39,747 nt of DNA from Bacillus sp. ISL-34 (GTDB lineage: Bacteria; Bacillota; Bacilli; Bacillales; DSM-1321), in assembly GCF_018613325.1 (NCBI RefSeq), contig NZ_JAGGQJ010000029.1, positions 1-39,747 on the forward strand. The letters are read 5' to 3'. Each line of letters starts with the position of its first letter. Position 1 is the stretch's first letter. This document shows, piece by piece, positions 25,107 through 34,361 of the stretch. The notes under the pieces were generated by a model. It worked only from the letters and a program-made list of their open reading frames with translations. It was not told the DNA's origin and ran no database searches. A program made the position numbers and the translations under genes.

Positions 25107-26417
25107 ATGACAATGTCAGCAAAAGATACAAATACCTCAACACAGCAGCCTATATGGTTGCAAGAATATATTGATTCACCAGAAAGACAAATACAGCTTT
25201 ATAAAAAAACATTAAGAATTTTGATTCTTTCACAAATCTTTGGGGGAGCAGGACTTGGAGCCGGTATAACAGTAGGAGCGCTTCTTGCACAAGACATGCT
25301 AGGGACTGAAAATGCGGCAGGAATTCCAACTGCCCTATTTACTTTAGGTTCTGCAGGAGCTGCCCTACTTATAGGCCGGTCTTCACAACGTTTTGGCCGT
25401 AGAGCAGGACTTACAGGTGGTTTCCTTGCAGGTGGTTTAGGTGCTATTGGTGTTATAATTGCCGCTTTAACCAACAGCATCCCACTTTTATTTATTTCTC
25501 TTTTTATTTATGGTGCTGGTACGGCGTCTAATCTACAAGCGCGATATGCAGGGACAGACCTTGCAACAGATAAACAAAGGGCAACTGCTGCAAGCATGGC
25601 CATGGTTTCCACTACCTTGGGTGCTGTAGTTGGTCCTAACTTGGTCAATACAATGGGTGAATTTGCGGATTCAATTGGTGTTCCAACCTTGGCTGGCCCC
25701 TTTATCTTGTCAGCAGCTGCTTTTATTATTGCCGGATTATGTATCTTAATTTTTCTTCGTCCAGACCCTTTGGTTGTGTCTACAGCTATTGCGAATGCTA
25801 AGAAAAAAGACGATACCGCACAGACAGGGACAAATTTAAAGAATGCTACCATAAACAAAAAGGGTGTTGTTGTAGGGGCTGTAATTATGATTTTGACTCA
25901 ATTTGTCATGGCAGCCATTATGACAATGACACCAATTCATATGGGACATCATGGTCATGGTTTGGGAGAAGTAGGATTAGTTATAGGTTTCCATATAGCA
26001 GCTATGTACCTCCCTTCACCATTGACAGGAATACTGGTAGATAAGCTTGGCCGTATTACTATGGCTGTTGCTTCTGGTGCTACACTCCTAGCCTCTGGAT
26101 TGGTGGCAGCTTTTGCACCGGTAGGTTCAATGCCACTGCTTACACTGGCGTTAGTACTACTAGGTTTGGGCTGGAACTTTGGTTTAATAAGTGGGACTGC
26201 TCTCATTATAGATTCAACACACCCATCTGTGCGTGCAAAAACACAAGGATCAGTCGATGTCCTATTTGCACTGTCCGGAGCAGCTGGTGGGGGGATATCA
26301 GGAATGGTAGTCGCTCATTCTAGTTTTGCAGCATTATCACTTTCTGGAGCCATTCTGTCACTAGTGCTTATACCTGTAGTTGTTTGGTCTCGGAAAAGTC
26401 CAAGCAAAGAGCTATGA
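25107..26417 (+). CDS. MFS transporter, drug/metabolite efflux type
   Basis: This 436-residue protein is a 12-helix major facilitator transporter. The soluble N-terminus (about 30 residues, SAKDTNTSTQQPIWLQEYID) is followed by helices starting at LRILILSQIFGGAGLGAGIT. The loop IGRSSQRFGRRAG between helices 2 and 3 is the MFS motif A equivalent, and a second copy, GILVDKLGRITM, appears between helices 8 and 9. A His-rich stretch, PIHMGHHGHGLG, lies in the middle. The frame is open from GTG 25098, but AGGAGG 8 bases upstream supports ATG 25107. It is a single gene. The substrate cannot be inferred. Confidence 0.85.
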   Translation: MTMSAKDTNTSTQQPIWLQEYIDSPERQIQLYKKTLRILILSQIFGGAGLGAGITVGALLAQDMLGTENAAGIPTALFTLGSAGAALLIGRSSQRFGRRAGLTGGFLAGGLGAIGVIIAALTNSIPLLFISLFIYGAGTASNLQARYAGTDLATDKQRATAASMAMVSTTLGAVVGPNLVNTMGEFADSIGVPTLAGPFILSAAAFIIAGLCILIFLRPDPLVVSTAIANAKKKDDTAQTGTNLKNATINKKGVVVGAVIMILTQFVMAAIMTMTPIHMGHHGHGLGEVGLVIGFHIAAMYLPSPLTGILVDKLGRITMAVASGATLLASGLVAAFAPVGSMPLLTLALVLLGLGWNFGLISGTALIIDSTHPSVRAKTQGSVDVLFALSGAAGGGISGMVVAHSSFAALSLSGAILSLVLIPVVVWSRKSPSKEL

Positions 26418-26527
26418 TAGAAAAGTTTTTATTAATACCTTATTTCTTGAATAGTTAGACTAATGTAGATATATCCCTATATTGTAAATTACAATTAAAA
26501 TCTAAGTAACAAGGCAGCTTTCAGCAA

Positions 26528-27637
26528 GCTGTTGCTTATGCTTTGGCATTATTGGATGCAAATGATATTCCGCATCCTTCTCTTGAAATAGTCATAACGA
26601 CTGAAGAAGAAACGACGATGAACGGTGCACTTGCTGTGGATCCGGCTCACTTCAAGGGAAAAATGATGATCAATATCGATTCGGAGGAAGATGGAAAGCT
26701 GCTGGTCAGCTCTGCAGGAGGAATACGCGTGCGGCAGATCCTGCCAATCGGATGGGAATCGGCTTCTATTGTTGATGCTGTATCTTATAACATCAGGATT
26801 AAAGGGTTGAAGGGCGGACACTCCGGTATGTCCATCCATAAGGAAAGAGGGAACTCCAATAAACTTTTGGGCAGAGTATTACATGAATTAACAACAGACT
26901 TCATTTGCTACATACAGCAAATGAACGGGGGCCTGAAAGGGAATGCAATTCCTCGTGAAGCAGAGGCAACTGTACTGATTCATTTAGAAGATGTTCAGAA
27001 GATAACGGACAGACTCCAGCAATGGGAGGATACTTTTAAAAATGAACTGCAATCTTCCGACCCTGAGGTATCGATTAGGTTTAAAAAGGTCGAAACGATT
27101 TCTTCAAACGTTTTTTCCAAAAAGATGGTGACTAAAGCCATTACCTCCTTACTGGTAATCCCGCATGGCGTTCAAGGAATGAGCATGGGAATAGAAGGAT
27201 TAGTGGAAAGTTCGACGAATCTAGGGGTCGTTACAACAAATGAAGCGGAAATGATATTCGAAAGTGAAATTAGGAGTTCGGTCAAAAGCATCAAATATAA
27301 TATGGTCACGCAGGCAAAGGTGATTGCCGACATACTTGGATGTGAACTATTGGTTGACGCGGATTATCCGGAATGGCCCTATAATCCTGATTCGAAACTC
27401 AAGAAATTATTTGAAGAGACCTACAAAGAAAAGTATCATGACGATATTGAAATCATCGCTGTACATGCAGGGATCGAGTGTGGGGTATTCATAGATAAGA
27501 TACCAGGGTTGGATACTGTTTCAATCGGACCAGATATGTTTTCCGTACATACACCTGAAGAACACTTAAGCATCCCTTCGACCATAAACAACTGGGAATA
27601 TTTTGTTTACACATTGAAAAGGATGAAGGATCTATAA
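26528..27637 (+). pseudogene. pepD: 5'-truncated aminoacyl-histidine dipeptidase (PepD, M20 family)
   Basis: The C-terminal three quarters of a cytosolic M20C di- or tripeptidase are intact: ALLDANDIPHPSLEIVITTE with catalytic Glu, IDSEEDGKLLVSSAGG, GLKGGHSGM with the dimerisation-domain His, and the C-terminal FSVHTPEEHLSI metal ligand. Similarity starts abruptly at AVAYALALLD, right after an in-frame TAA at 26516-26518. About 110-120 N-terminal residues, including the HxD that binds zinc, are missing, and no ribosome binding site or start precedes it. It is a dead remnant. Codon use and frame are otherwise undamaged, which points to a recent truncation. Confidence 0.85.
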
Positions 27638-27676
27638 ACAACTGCATGTGACAAAATGATAGTCAATAGATTTGGA

Positions 27677-27714
27677 GACATCCTATCGTTCAACGATAGA
27701 ATGTCTCTTTTTTG
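27677..27714 (+). terminator. Terminator after the pepD remnant
   Basis: GACAT-CCTATCG pairs with CGATAG-AATGTC around a short loop, followed by TCTTTTTTGG. Confidence 0.8.
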
Positions 27715-27804
27715 GTTGGAATTAAAAAATTTATATATGGTATATGGAGTATTCATTAAACCCAAGTGTTTCTGGGAGAAATAAAACCTAGAATTGTATC
27801 TTAC

Positions 27805-28301
27805 CTATTCGAATACAGCTGTCAGAACGGTCGTTTTACCGGCTACAGATTCTCCACTATAGTGATGCTGTAACTGTTTTAAAATATCTCCATTGGTAAT
27901 AATCATCGGCGTAACAATGCTGGATGCTTTTACCATTACCAGTTCAAGACTGTAGCTAATCAGAAGATCCCCTGACTTGACCTGGTCACCTTCCGCTGCA
28001 AAAACGGAAAACCCTTCTCCTTTCATATTAACCGTGTCCAATCCAATATGAATTAATATTTCCAGCCCTTCTGCCGTTTCCAATGCAATGGCATGCTTTG
28101 TTGGAAAAACATTGATAACTTTTGCATCAGCTGGCGCCACTACCTTCCCTTCTATAGGAAAGAAAGCAATACCATCTCCCATCATTTTCTGTGAAAATAC
28201 GGGATCCGGTACATCTTCAAGCTTTAAATTTCTCCTTCAATGGGCGCTACTAATTTTATTTCCGAAATCTTTGTTTTTTTTCCGAACAAGTTTTTTAACA
28301 A
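27805..28301 (-). pseudogene. Glucose-type PTS EIIA with a single-base frameshift
   Basis: GGAGGT and TTG 28301 begin a frame LLKNLFGKKTKISEIKLVAP with IEGEI, a normal EIIA(Glc) N-terminus, which hits TAA after 25 codons. One base out of frame the DNA continues KLEDVPDPVFSQKMMGDGIA and on through HAIALETAEG and ILIHIGLDTVNMKGEGF, which carry the two active-site His residues, to the stop at 27805. Inserting one T in ATTTAAAG (about 28223-28231) restores GEILKLEDVPDP. Translation from an internal ATG at 28185 would lack the first two strands. Either the EIIA is dead and another EIIA serves the permease, or this is a homopolymer sequencing error. It follows the EIICB gene by 48 bases. Confidence 0.75.
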
Positions 28302-28349
28302 GACAATACCTCCATTTATACCTCATATTTTAGCTGAATAGTATATCTC

Positions 28350-29879
28350 TTAAGCAATTACTTTTTTAATTTGTTCTTTTAGCTGGTCTGATTTCGGGCC
28401 GAAAATAGCCTGAATGTTATTTCCTACCTCTAGAACACCAGCTGCTCCAAGACTTTTTAAGCGGGCTTTATCAACTTTTCCCATATCATTTACCGACACG
28501 CGCAAGCGTGTAATACAAGCATCTAAATGTGTAATATTTTCATGCCCGCCTAAAGCTGCCAAAATACTGCGCGGCAGTTCATTCAATTCTACCGCTGTTA
28601 CAGTGGAATCCTCTGTTTCCACTTCACGTCCCGGGGTTTTTAAATTGAACTTTGAGATCATGAAGCGGAACCCAAAATAATAAACAACAGAGAAAACGAG
28701 TCCGACTGGAATGACTAACCACCAGTCTGTGCGGTTTTGTAGAACTCCAAATAATAAGTAGTCTATAATACCACCAGAGAAGGTCATTCCAATTTTTACA
28801 TTCAATAAATCCATGATCATAAATGACAGCCCGGCAAAGACACAGTGAATGGCAAACAAAACAGGAGCAATAAATAAAAACGTAAATTCGATTGGCTCTG
28901 TAATTCCTGTTAAAAATGACGTTAAAGCGGCAGAGCCCATGATTCCTGCAACCAATTTTTTCTTTTCAGGGCGAGCCGCATGATACATCGCTAAAGCAGC
29001 TGCTGGTAAACCGAACATCATAAATGGAAACTTGCCTGTCATAAAAGTACCTGAAGTTAATTCAACCCCATCGTTTAGCTGTGCAAAGAAAATCCGCTGG
29101 TCTCCACGAATCACTTCCCCTGCTTTATTAACATACTCTCCGAATTCAAACCAGAAAGGAGAATAAAATATGTGATGCAGACCAAAAGGAATAAGCGTGC
29201 GTTCAACCAATCCAAAAACAAAAGCAGATAAAGTAGGATTTGCATGAATCATATTTTTTGACAAAGCATTTAATCCTTCTTGAATCGGCGGCCAAACAGC
29301 AATCATAATAGCTCCAATCGCGATAGAAAAAACAGCCGTAATAATAGGAACAAATCGTTTACCGGCGAAAAACCCTAAATAAGAAGGAAGTTCAATATTG
29401 TAGTATCGATTAAACATCATCGCGGCTAATACACCGATTATAATCCCACCAAATACACCGGTCGCTAAGGTAAGAATGCCTAGGATTGTTGTATGGGCTG
29501 GATTTGATCCGACTTGGGCTGGATCAAGCTGGCCTGTATAAATTAAAATGATACTGATCGTTTTATTCATCATCAGATAACCGACAATAGCAGCCACCCC
29601 TGCTACACCATCGCCTTTTGCCAAGCCGATGGCTACCCCAACCGCGAACAGCAACGATAAGTTGGCGAATACGATGTCTCCAGACTGCGCTAAAACACTG
29701 GCTGCTAATTGAATCCAGCCTGCCTCCAGAAATGATGCGTGTACTAATAAAGTAGGATTTTGCATAGCTGTGCCTATACCTAATAAAATCCCCGCTGCGG
29801 GCAAAAGTGCTACTGGAAGCATGAGTGCTTTCCCTATCTGCTGTAACAAGCCAAACATTTTTTTAGACAATACATCCAT
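28350..29879 (-). CDS. PTS transporter EIICB, glucose/maltose type
   Basis: This roughly 509-residue membrane permease of the phosphotransferase system takes up a sugar and phosphorylates it. The EIIC domain has about ten membrane segments (from [20 protein letters not shown] on) and carries [12 protein letters not shown], the conserved sugar-binding GITEP motif. After a linker (near [13 protein letters not shown]) the EIIB domain carries the phosphorylated Cys in [13 protein letters not shown] (about 455). Starts at ATG 29879 (MDVLSKKMF) or 29858 (MFGLL) are possible; the frame upstream lacks a better site. The nearest relatives by motif are PtsG/MalX/NagE-type proteins, so the substrate is a glucose-like, glucosamine-like or glucoside sugar. 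It lies downstream of two dioxygenase genes, with a cre-like site before it. Confidence 0.9.
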   Translation of the reverse strand: MDVLSKKMFGLLQQIGKALMLPVALLPAAGILLGIGTAMQNPTLLVHASFLEAGWIQLAASVLAQSGDIVFANLSLLFAVGVAIGLAKGDGVAGVAAIVGYLMMNKTISIILIYTGQLDPAQVGSNPAHTTILGILTLATGVFGGIIIGVLAAMMFNRYYNIELPSYLGFFAGKRFVPIITAVFSIAIGAIMIAVWPPIQEGLNALSKNMIHANPTLSAFVFGLVERTLIPFGLHHIFYSPFWFEFGEYVNKAGEVIRGDQRIFFAQLNDGVELTSGTFMTGKFPFMMFGLPAAALAMYHAARPEKKKLVAGIMGSAALTSFLTGITEPIEFTFLFIAPVLFAIHCVFAGLSFMIMDLLNVKIGMTFSGGIIDYLLFGVLQNRTDWWLVIPVGLVFSVVYYFGFRFMISKFNLKTPGREVETEDSTVTAVELNELPRSILAALGGHENITHLDACITRLRVSVNDMGKVDKARLKSLGAAGVLEVGNNIQAIFGPKSDQLKEQIKKVIA

Positions 29880-29907
29880 CCCCTTTTTTAAAATCCCTCC
29901 CAATAAA

Positions 29908-29921
29908 GTTAAGCGCTTACA
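29908..29921. promoter_or_regulatory. cre-like site upstream of the PTS gene
   Basis: GTTAAGCGCTTACA contains the AAGCGCTT core and differs from the CcpA consensus at the first two positions. It lies about 30 bases before the EIICB start. Confidence 0.5.
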
Positions 29922-29950
29922 ACATTTCTGGAAAATATGCACAGAAGACT

Positions 29951-29981
29951 AGGAGAACACTGGGTTTTGCAGTGTTCTCCT
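29951..29981. terminator. Hairpin between the dioxygenase and PTS genes
   Basis: AGGAGAACACTG pairs perfectly with CAGTGTTCTCCT around a 7-base loop. The T-rich tail is weak on both strands. It probably separates two transcription units; an antiterminator role is possible but no second structure is evident. Confidence 0.6.
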
Positions 29982-30009
29982 ATTTAATTAATAAATAAGA
30001 TTGGTTAAC

Positions 30010-30930
30010 TTACCACTTTTTCAGTCCCAACAATTGCTCACCCAGTTCATTCAGTTCAGCACGCTCATATTTTTCTTTTTCCCAGTTTCGAGGGTCGCCC
30101 AGGAACGCAATTCCTTCCGGAATCTCTCTATCATTCCATTGCTTAATTCTCCATTGTTTTAATTCTTCATTGTGTTCCTGTGCCGGGAACATTGAAATGT
30201 ACTGATGAATATTTGGCGTATCCGAAAGGTTTTTACGCAAACCATGAGGCTGCATCACATGGAAAATTAATAAGTCACCTGCATTCAGAGTTACTTGAGT
30301 TGGTGTATACCCTGTGTAGTCCGGATGATAAGGATCCCTGTCTGCAGGCTGCGTTTTCACCCATTCGGGGAAGTCACGGTATAACTCAGGAATGACGTTC
30401 AACCCGCCGCTTTCAACATCTGTATCTGTTAAGAAAAGAATTCCCTGAACATTTACCGGCAGTGGATCCAAGGAAGTATTCCCATCCCAATGGATAAACC
30501 CTTCAAATTCAAAACCTGGCTTACTTGGAAAGCTCAAGTTGCAGCGGTCAATGCTTGTCCATAATTTTTCGGTTCCCCAAATGTCTACAAACGCATCGTA
30601 TACTTTTTGGTAGGAGCGATTGTCCCAGAAGTATTGATGGTTGTAAAGCTCTACCATTCCAGCTCCCCTAAGTTCTGGCATCTGGTGCTCACGAGCCGGC
30701 TTTGTGTACCAGGTAGAAGGGTTATTAGGGTCCTTTTCTTCAAACTCCCAAATCAGGTTAACAGTGCGGTCGATATGTTCTTTTGGAACGACGTTCTGAA
30801 CCACCACGTAACCGTTTTCTTTCCAGAACTTGAATTCCTCTTCCGTTAACACTCTTAATGGTTCGTTGTTCGGGCGTTCATTCAATGGAATATCAATTTC
30901 AAGGATATTATTTACTTTTGTTTTATCCAT
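30010..30930 (-). CDS. Phytanoyl-CoA dioxygenase (PhyH) family protein, paralog B
   Basis: This 306-residue protein is a non-haem Fe(II)/2-oxoglutarate oxygenase of the PhyH superfamily, which hydroxylates small molecules. The iron ligands fit the HxD...H pattern: His 147 and Asp 149 in GFIHWDGNTS, and His 229 in MQPHGLRKN, where the following Arg 232 would bind 2-oxoglutarate. The N-terminal EEFKFWKENGYVVVQNVVPK is the typical PhyH entry. It is about 70% like its neighbour at 31285-32199 by eye, with the same unusual N-terminal NERPNN and C-terminal LGLKKW. AAGGAGGAAATATA precedes ATG. It sits between paralog A and a PTS permease. The substrate is unknown. Confidence 0.88.
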   Translation of the reverse strand: MDKTKVNNILEIDIPLNERPNNEPLRVLTEEEFKFWKENGYVVVQNVVPKEHIDRTVNLIWEFEEKDPNNPSTWYTKPAREHQMPELRGAGMVELYNHQYFWDNRSYQKVYDAFVDIWGTEKLWTSIDRCNLSFPSKPGFEFEGFIHWDGNTSLDPLPVNVQGILFLTDTDVESGGLNVIPELYRDFPEWVKTQPADRDPYHPDYTGYTPTQVTLNAGDLLIFHVMQPHGLRKNLSDTPNIHQYISMFPAQEHNEELKQWRIKQWNDREIPEGIAFLGDPRNWEKEKYERAELNELGEQLLGLKKW

Positions 30931-31284
30931 TATATTTCCTCCTTAAAAATATCATTTCATTTTGCTGATATAACCGTTTTGCGCGCAGTGATTTTCTGCT
31001 TTTTATATCATCAGAAGTATTTTTAAAAAACCTTTTTGTAAGGCGAGAAAAATCTAGTACTTGGCTTTTTGGCTGCAGAAATTGCAGGTTTTGTAAGTAT
31101 ATTTAACATTTTTCAATGTGTGGAAGGTAGACGACCTTCACAGCCTGGGTCAAATGTTTTTGACAACAATAGTTGATTACACCAATATGCTCTTTTGTTT
31201 GCGGTTTCACATTACTATTAACTGCTTTTATGATTCGTCAACCTCCACTTTCATTGAATTTTTTCTATATTTTCATAAAACCGA
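30931..31284. other. 354-base gap between the two dioxygenase genes
   Basis: No convincing gene lies here. A long-loop inverted repeat (TGATATAA near 30967 with TTATATCA near 31006) sits just upstream of paralog B. A minus-strand open frame of about 44 codons (31103-31240) lacks a start codon and was not accepted. The gap is large for a tight operon, so paralog B may have its own promoter. Confidence 0.4.
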
Positions 31285-32199
31285 TTACCACTTTTTCAAT
31301 CCAAGCAGCTTCTCACCAAGCTCAGTTAAGTTTGCCTGTTCATATTTTTCCTGTTCCCAGTTGCGCGGATCGCCAGGGAAAGCATCACCAGCTGGTGGAA
31401 TGCGGTCTTTCCATGATATAATTCTTTCTTCTCTCAGCTTCTCGTTGTCTTCCTGGGCTGGAAACATGGAGATATACTGGGCGATTCTCGGCTTATCCGA
31501 ATTATTAGCACGGATGCCGTGAGGCTGCATCGCATTAAAAATCAGCAAGTCTCCCGCTTCTGCCACCACTTTTGTCGGTGTATAACCAGTTATATCCGGT
31601 TTATACGGGTTCCGGTCAGCCGGCTGCGTTTTCACCCATTCCGGAAAGTCCCGGTATAATTCCGGAATACACTGGAATCCGCCCATGTCTTCGGTAGAAT
31701 CTACTAAGGAAAGCACGCCCTGGACATTGACCGGCAGTGGTTCAAGCGATGTATTTACATCCCAGTGAATAAATCCTTTGTATTCGTGGCCCGGCTTGAT
31801 CGGCATATTTAGGTTGCACCGGTCGATGCTTACCCATAATTTTTCTCGTCCCCAGATGTCGACAAAGGCGTCGTATACTCTCTGGTACATGCGGTTATCC
31901 CACAAGTATTGATGGTTATACAGCTCCACCATGCCAGTGTTTTTCAATTCACTCATTTTGCTTTCCGCACGGGGCGGGGCGTACCAGGTAGAAGAATCCT
32001 CAGGATCCTTCTCTTCGAATTCCCAAATTAAGTTTTTCAGGCGTTCAATTTGTTCTTTTGGAACCGCATTTTTGATGACGACATAGCCGTTTTCTTTCCA
32101 GAATCGCCAATCTTCTTCACTTAATACACGCAAGGGCCCATTGTTTGGACGTTCGTTTAATGACTCCTGGATGACCAAAATGTTGTTTTTTTCATTCAT
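31285..32199 (-). CDS. Phytanoyl-CoA dioxygenase (PhyH) family protein, paralog A
   Basis: This 304-residue Fe(II)/2-oxoglutarate-dependent oxygenase has His 145 and Asp 147 in GFIHWDVNTS and His 227 with Arg 230 in MQPHGIRAN, giving a complete metal and cosubstrate site. The N-terminal block WRFWKENGYVVIKNAVPKEQ and the C-terminal LTELGEKLLGLKKW match paralog B. Differences cluster in the segment after the HxD motif (SLVDSTEDMGGFQCIPE versus FLTDTDVESGGLNVIPE), which in this family shapes the substrate pocket, so the two may act on related but different compounds or in sequence. AGGAGGAAATTATA precedes ATG. It starts 17 bases after the HAD phosphatase gene and is surely co-transcribed with it. 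Confidence 0.88.
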   Translation of the reverse strand: MNEKNNILVIQESLNERPNNGPLRVLSEEDWRFWKENGYVVIKNAVPKEQIERLKNLIWEFEEKDPEDSSTWYAPPRAESKMSELKNTGMVELYNHQYLWDNRMYQRVYDAFVDIWGREKLWVSIDRCNLNMPIKPGHEYKGFIHWDVNTSLEPLPVNVQGVLSLVDSTEDMGGFQCIPELYRDFPEWVKTQPADRNPYKPDITGYTPTKVVAEAGDLLIFNAMQPHGIRANNSDKPRIAQYISMFPAQEDNEKLREERIISWKDRIPPAGDAFPGDPRNWEQEKYEQANLTELGEKLLGLKKW

Positions 32200-32215
32200 T
32201 ATAATTTCCTCCTAA

Positions 32216-33079
32216 TTAGATAAAGTGAACCGCTTTCAACAATTCTTGACGTGATTTTTCTCGGCAGCGCCCACAGCATATTTTTGTTTTGCAGCTCTCA
32301 TCTGGTTCGATTATTCCTAAATGAATTAGACTTTTTAAAATCCCGCCATTTATATTTGAATCTGTTACAAAATCAGCCACAGCTTTTGCCTCAGGAACTG
32401 CGTTCCCCATAGCAATTCCCGTTCCAACAAAAGTAAGCATTTCCAAGTCATTTAACCCATCACCGAAAGCATAACTGTTTTCTTGTTTCACACCAGCTGC
32501 TTCTAACAGCTTTTGAATGCCTAGTGCTTTTGAACTTCCTTTAGGAAGGATATCCGCCGCATATTCATCCCACCTAACAAAATTCAATTCCGCAAAATGC
32601 TCTTCATACAGCCGCGCATCTTGACTGTCACAGTAAAGATGACCTTGATAAATTTCAGCCGTTTTGTAGAACTCTCGGTCAACCGAAGGATACTCCATTT
32701 TTAACTCAACAAAGCTTGTTTTAATGAAAGGATGATCTTCCTCGCTCGCTTTAATCTCTTCATGATTACAATAAGCTACGGCATGCCCCTTACTTTTCGC
32801 CATTTTCGTAATGGCATGCAATACATATGGATCTAGGGGATTGGCGTAAATGACTTCTCCTTCAAACACTACGTACTGGCCATTGATAGATACATAAGAG
32901 TGAATATTTAACACTTCACGAATGTCAGCAAATTGCTGCGGTGTCCGCCCCGTAGCGATCACGGTATGAATGCCTTTTTCCTGAAGTAAGCGAACCGCTT
33001 TTTTATTTGACTCAGGTATCACTTTTTCTTCATTTAGCAATGTTCCATCTAAATCAAGAAAGACTATTTGTTTTCCCAC
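32216..33079 (-). CDS. Cof-type HAD-IIB phosphatase with Cys-rich tail
   Basis: This 287-residue cytosolic phosphatase of the haloacid dehalogenase superfamily acts on sugar phosphates in most known cases. Motif I is FLDLDGTLLNEE (nucleophile Asp), motif II TVIATGRTPQQF, and motifs III/IV KGSSKALG and YAFGDGLNDLEML. The cap follows the Cof type. The frame begins at ATG 33085, but GGAGGT abuts that codon, so GTG 33079 six bases further is the better start (VGKQIVFLDLDG). After the normal end of the fold (ILKSLIHLGIIEPDE) comes an unusual tail with four Cys (CKTKICCGRC) and basic residues. It is the first gene of the cluster and has an operator inside its promoter. Confidence 0.88.
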   Translation of the reverse strand: MGKQIVFLDLDGTLLNEEKVIPESNKKAVRLLQEKGIHTVIATGRTPQQFADIREVLNIHSYVSINGQYVVFEGEVIYANPLDPYVLHAITKMAKSKGHAVAYCNHEEIKASEEDHPFIKTSFVELKMEYPSVDREFYKTAEIYQGHLYCDSQDARLYEEHFAELNFVRWDEYAADILPKGSSKALGIQKLLEAAGVKQENSYAFGDGLNDLEMLTFVGTGIAMGNAVPEAKAVADFVTDSNINGGILKSLIHLGIIEPDESCKTKICCGRCREKSRQELLKAVHFI

Positions 33080-33163
33080 TCTCATACCTCCTTTATGTTG
33101 TATTTAGCTAGCAGCACATTATCAACTTTTCATCTTTAAGTATGTGTGTTACCTTGTATAAAC

Positions 33164-33194
33164 AGAATATTTTGTGGGACTCGTCCCATGTCAA
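33164..33194 (-). promoter_or_regulatory. Promoter with embedded LacI-type operator, HAD-dioxygenase operon
   Basis: On the minus strand TTGACA (33189-33194) and TATTCT (33164-33169) are separated by 19 bases. The first 14 of these are the palindrome TGGGACGAGTCCCA (33175-33188). The same geometry occurs at 34362-34392. Confidence 0.75.
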
Positions 33195-33317
33195 GAGTGT
33201 TTTTTAAAAATTCAAAAAATATTTTCACCCTAAATTTTTCATTTAATGCCGTTATTACTCCTTTTTCACACAAAAAAAGACTATCATGAAGTCGATAGTC
33301 AAAAATATTTTTTTATT

Positions 33318-34280
33318 CTATACTGTTTTTCTTTCGATTAATCTAACAGCTATTTCTTCATGAGACACAGATTCTTCGCCTACTGCTTGGAGGAAAAGCT
33401 TTCTTCCTATTTCGATTAACGGCAATTCAATAGTGGTGATATTCATGATCTCTGCAATCGGCTGATTATCAAATCCAACAATCGCAAGATCGGCTGGTAT
33501 AGCTATTTTTTCATTCTGGTTGCAGGTCAAAATACCAGCCGCCACTTGATCACTTGTGACAAGTAATGCGGTTGGAGGATCTTTCATTTCTCTTATCTGC
33601 CTTAGGACTTCTTCTCCGTCTTCAAAGTATAAACACTGCTCAAAAATATAATGAGATCGGAAAGGTTCGTTTACTTTTTTCATGAAATTTTTATAAGCTG
33701 ATTCTCTCCGCAAACTATTTTGACCTGATATCCGTCCAATACAATAACCGATTTTTTTATGTCCTTTTTGATATAAATACTCCAACGCTGTAATAAAACT
33801 TTTATAATGATCAATAAATGTTGATGCACTCTTTTTCCCTCGTGTATCTTCACATAAAACAATGGATCCATACTGCTCATATTCCTCAATTATGCTCCAA
33901 TCACAAATCCTTGAGCAGATAATTAACGCATCGATTAGTTTGTGCTTCAGCATATCGAGGGCCTCTATTTCCCGGCTTTCTTTGTAATCTGACTGAATTA
34001 AGATAAGGTGATAACTTTTTGTTAATGCCTCGTTGGAAATTCCCTTAAGTAGCTGGGCAAAATATGGGTGATCCGAAAAAGGAATAACCACACCAATTAA
34101 AAACGTTTTCCCTGCGCTTAATCGAACAGCATTCATGTTTTTTTGATAATTACTTATTTTTATCGCCTGCTGTACAGCTTCTTTTTTTTCTTCACTGACA
34201 TATCCTTGATTATTAATTACTCGAGAAACAGTTGATTTAGAAACACCTGCAAGCTTCGCAATATCTCTTATATTTGTCAT
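33318..34280 (-). CDS. LacI-family regulator of the dioxygenase/PTS cluster
   Basis: This 320-residue protein has the LacI helix-turn-helix (IRDIAKLAGVSKSTVSRVIN, with QKNMNAVRLSAGKT as hinge region) and a periplasmic-binding effector domain (PFSDHPYFAQLLKGISNEA, TSDQVAAGILTC, IVGFDNQPIAEIM). GGGGG sits about 6 bases before ATG. The gene lies immediately upstream of the HAD-dioxygenase operon on the same strand. Both promoters carry the same palindrome between -35 and -10, so it very likely represses itself and the operon and is induced by a sugar or a pathway intermediate. The effector pocket cannot be read by eye. Confidence 0.88.
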   Translation of the reverse strand: MTNIRDIAKLAGVSKSTVSRVINNQGYVSEEKKEAVQQAIKISNYQKNMNAVRLSAGKTFLIGVVIPFSDHPYFAQLLKGISNEALTKSYHLILIQSDYKESREIEALDMLKHKLIDALIICSRICDWSIIEEYEQYGSIVLCEDTRGKKSASTFIDHYKSFITALEYLYQKGHKKIGYCIGRISGQNSLRRESAYKNFMKKVNEPFRSHYIFEQCLYFEDGEEVLRQIREMKDPPTALLVTSDQVAAGILTCNQNEKIAIPADLAIVGFDNQPIAEIMNITTIELPLIEIGRKLFLQAVGEESVSHEEIAVRLIERKTV

Positions 34281-34361
34281 AGAATCCCCCTATCTAAGTT
34301 TGGGTTGGAAGAAGTTTTTTCTATTTATGCCTTTCTGCCGACAAAGTTTTTTATAAATAGG

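Noticed and set aside
31103..31240. Small gene between the two dioxygenase genes
   Set aside because: The minus-strand frame of about 44 codons lacks a start codon; only an ATA sits behind the GGAGG-like site.
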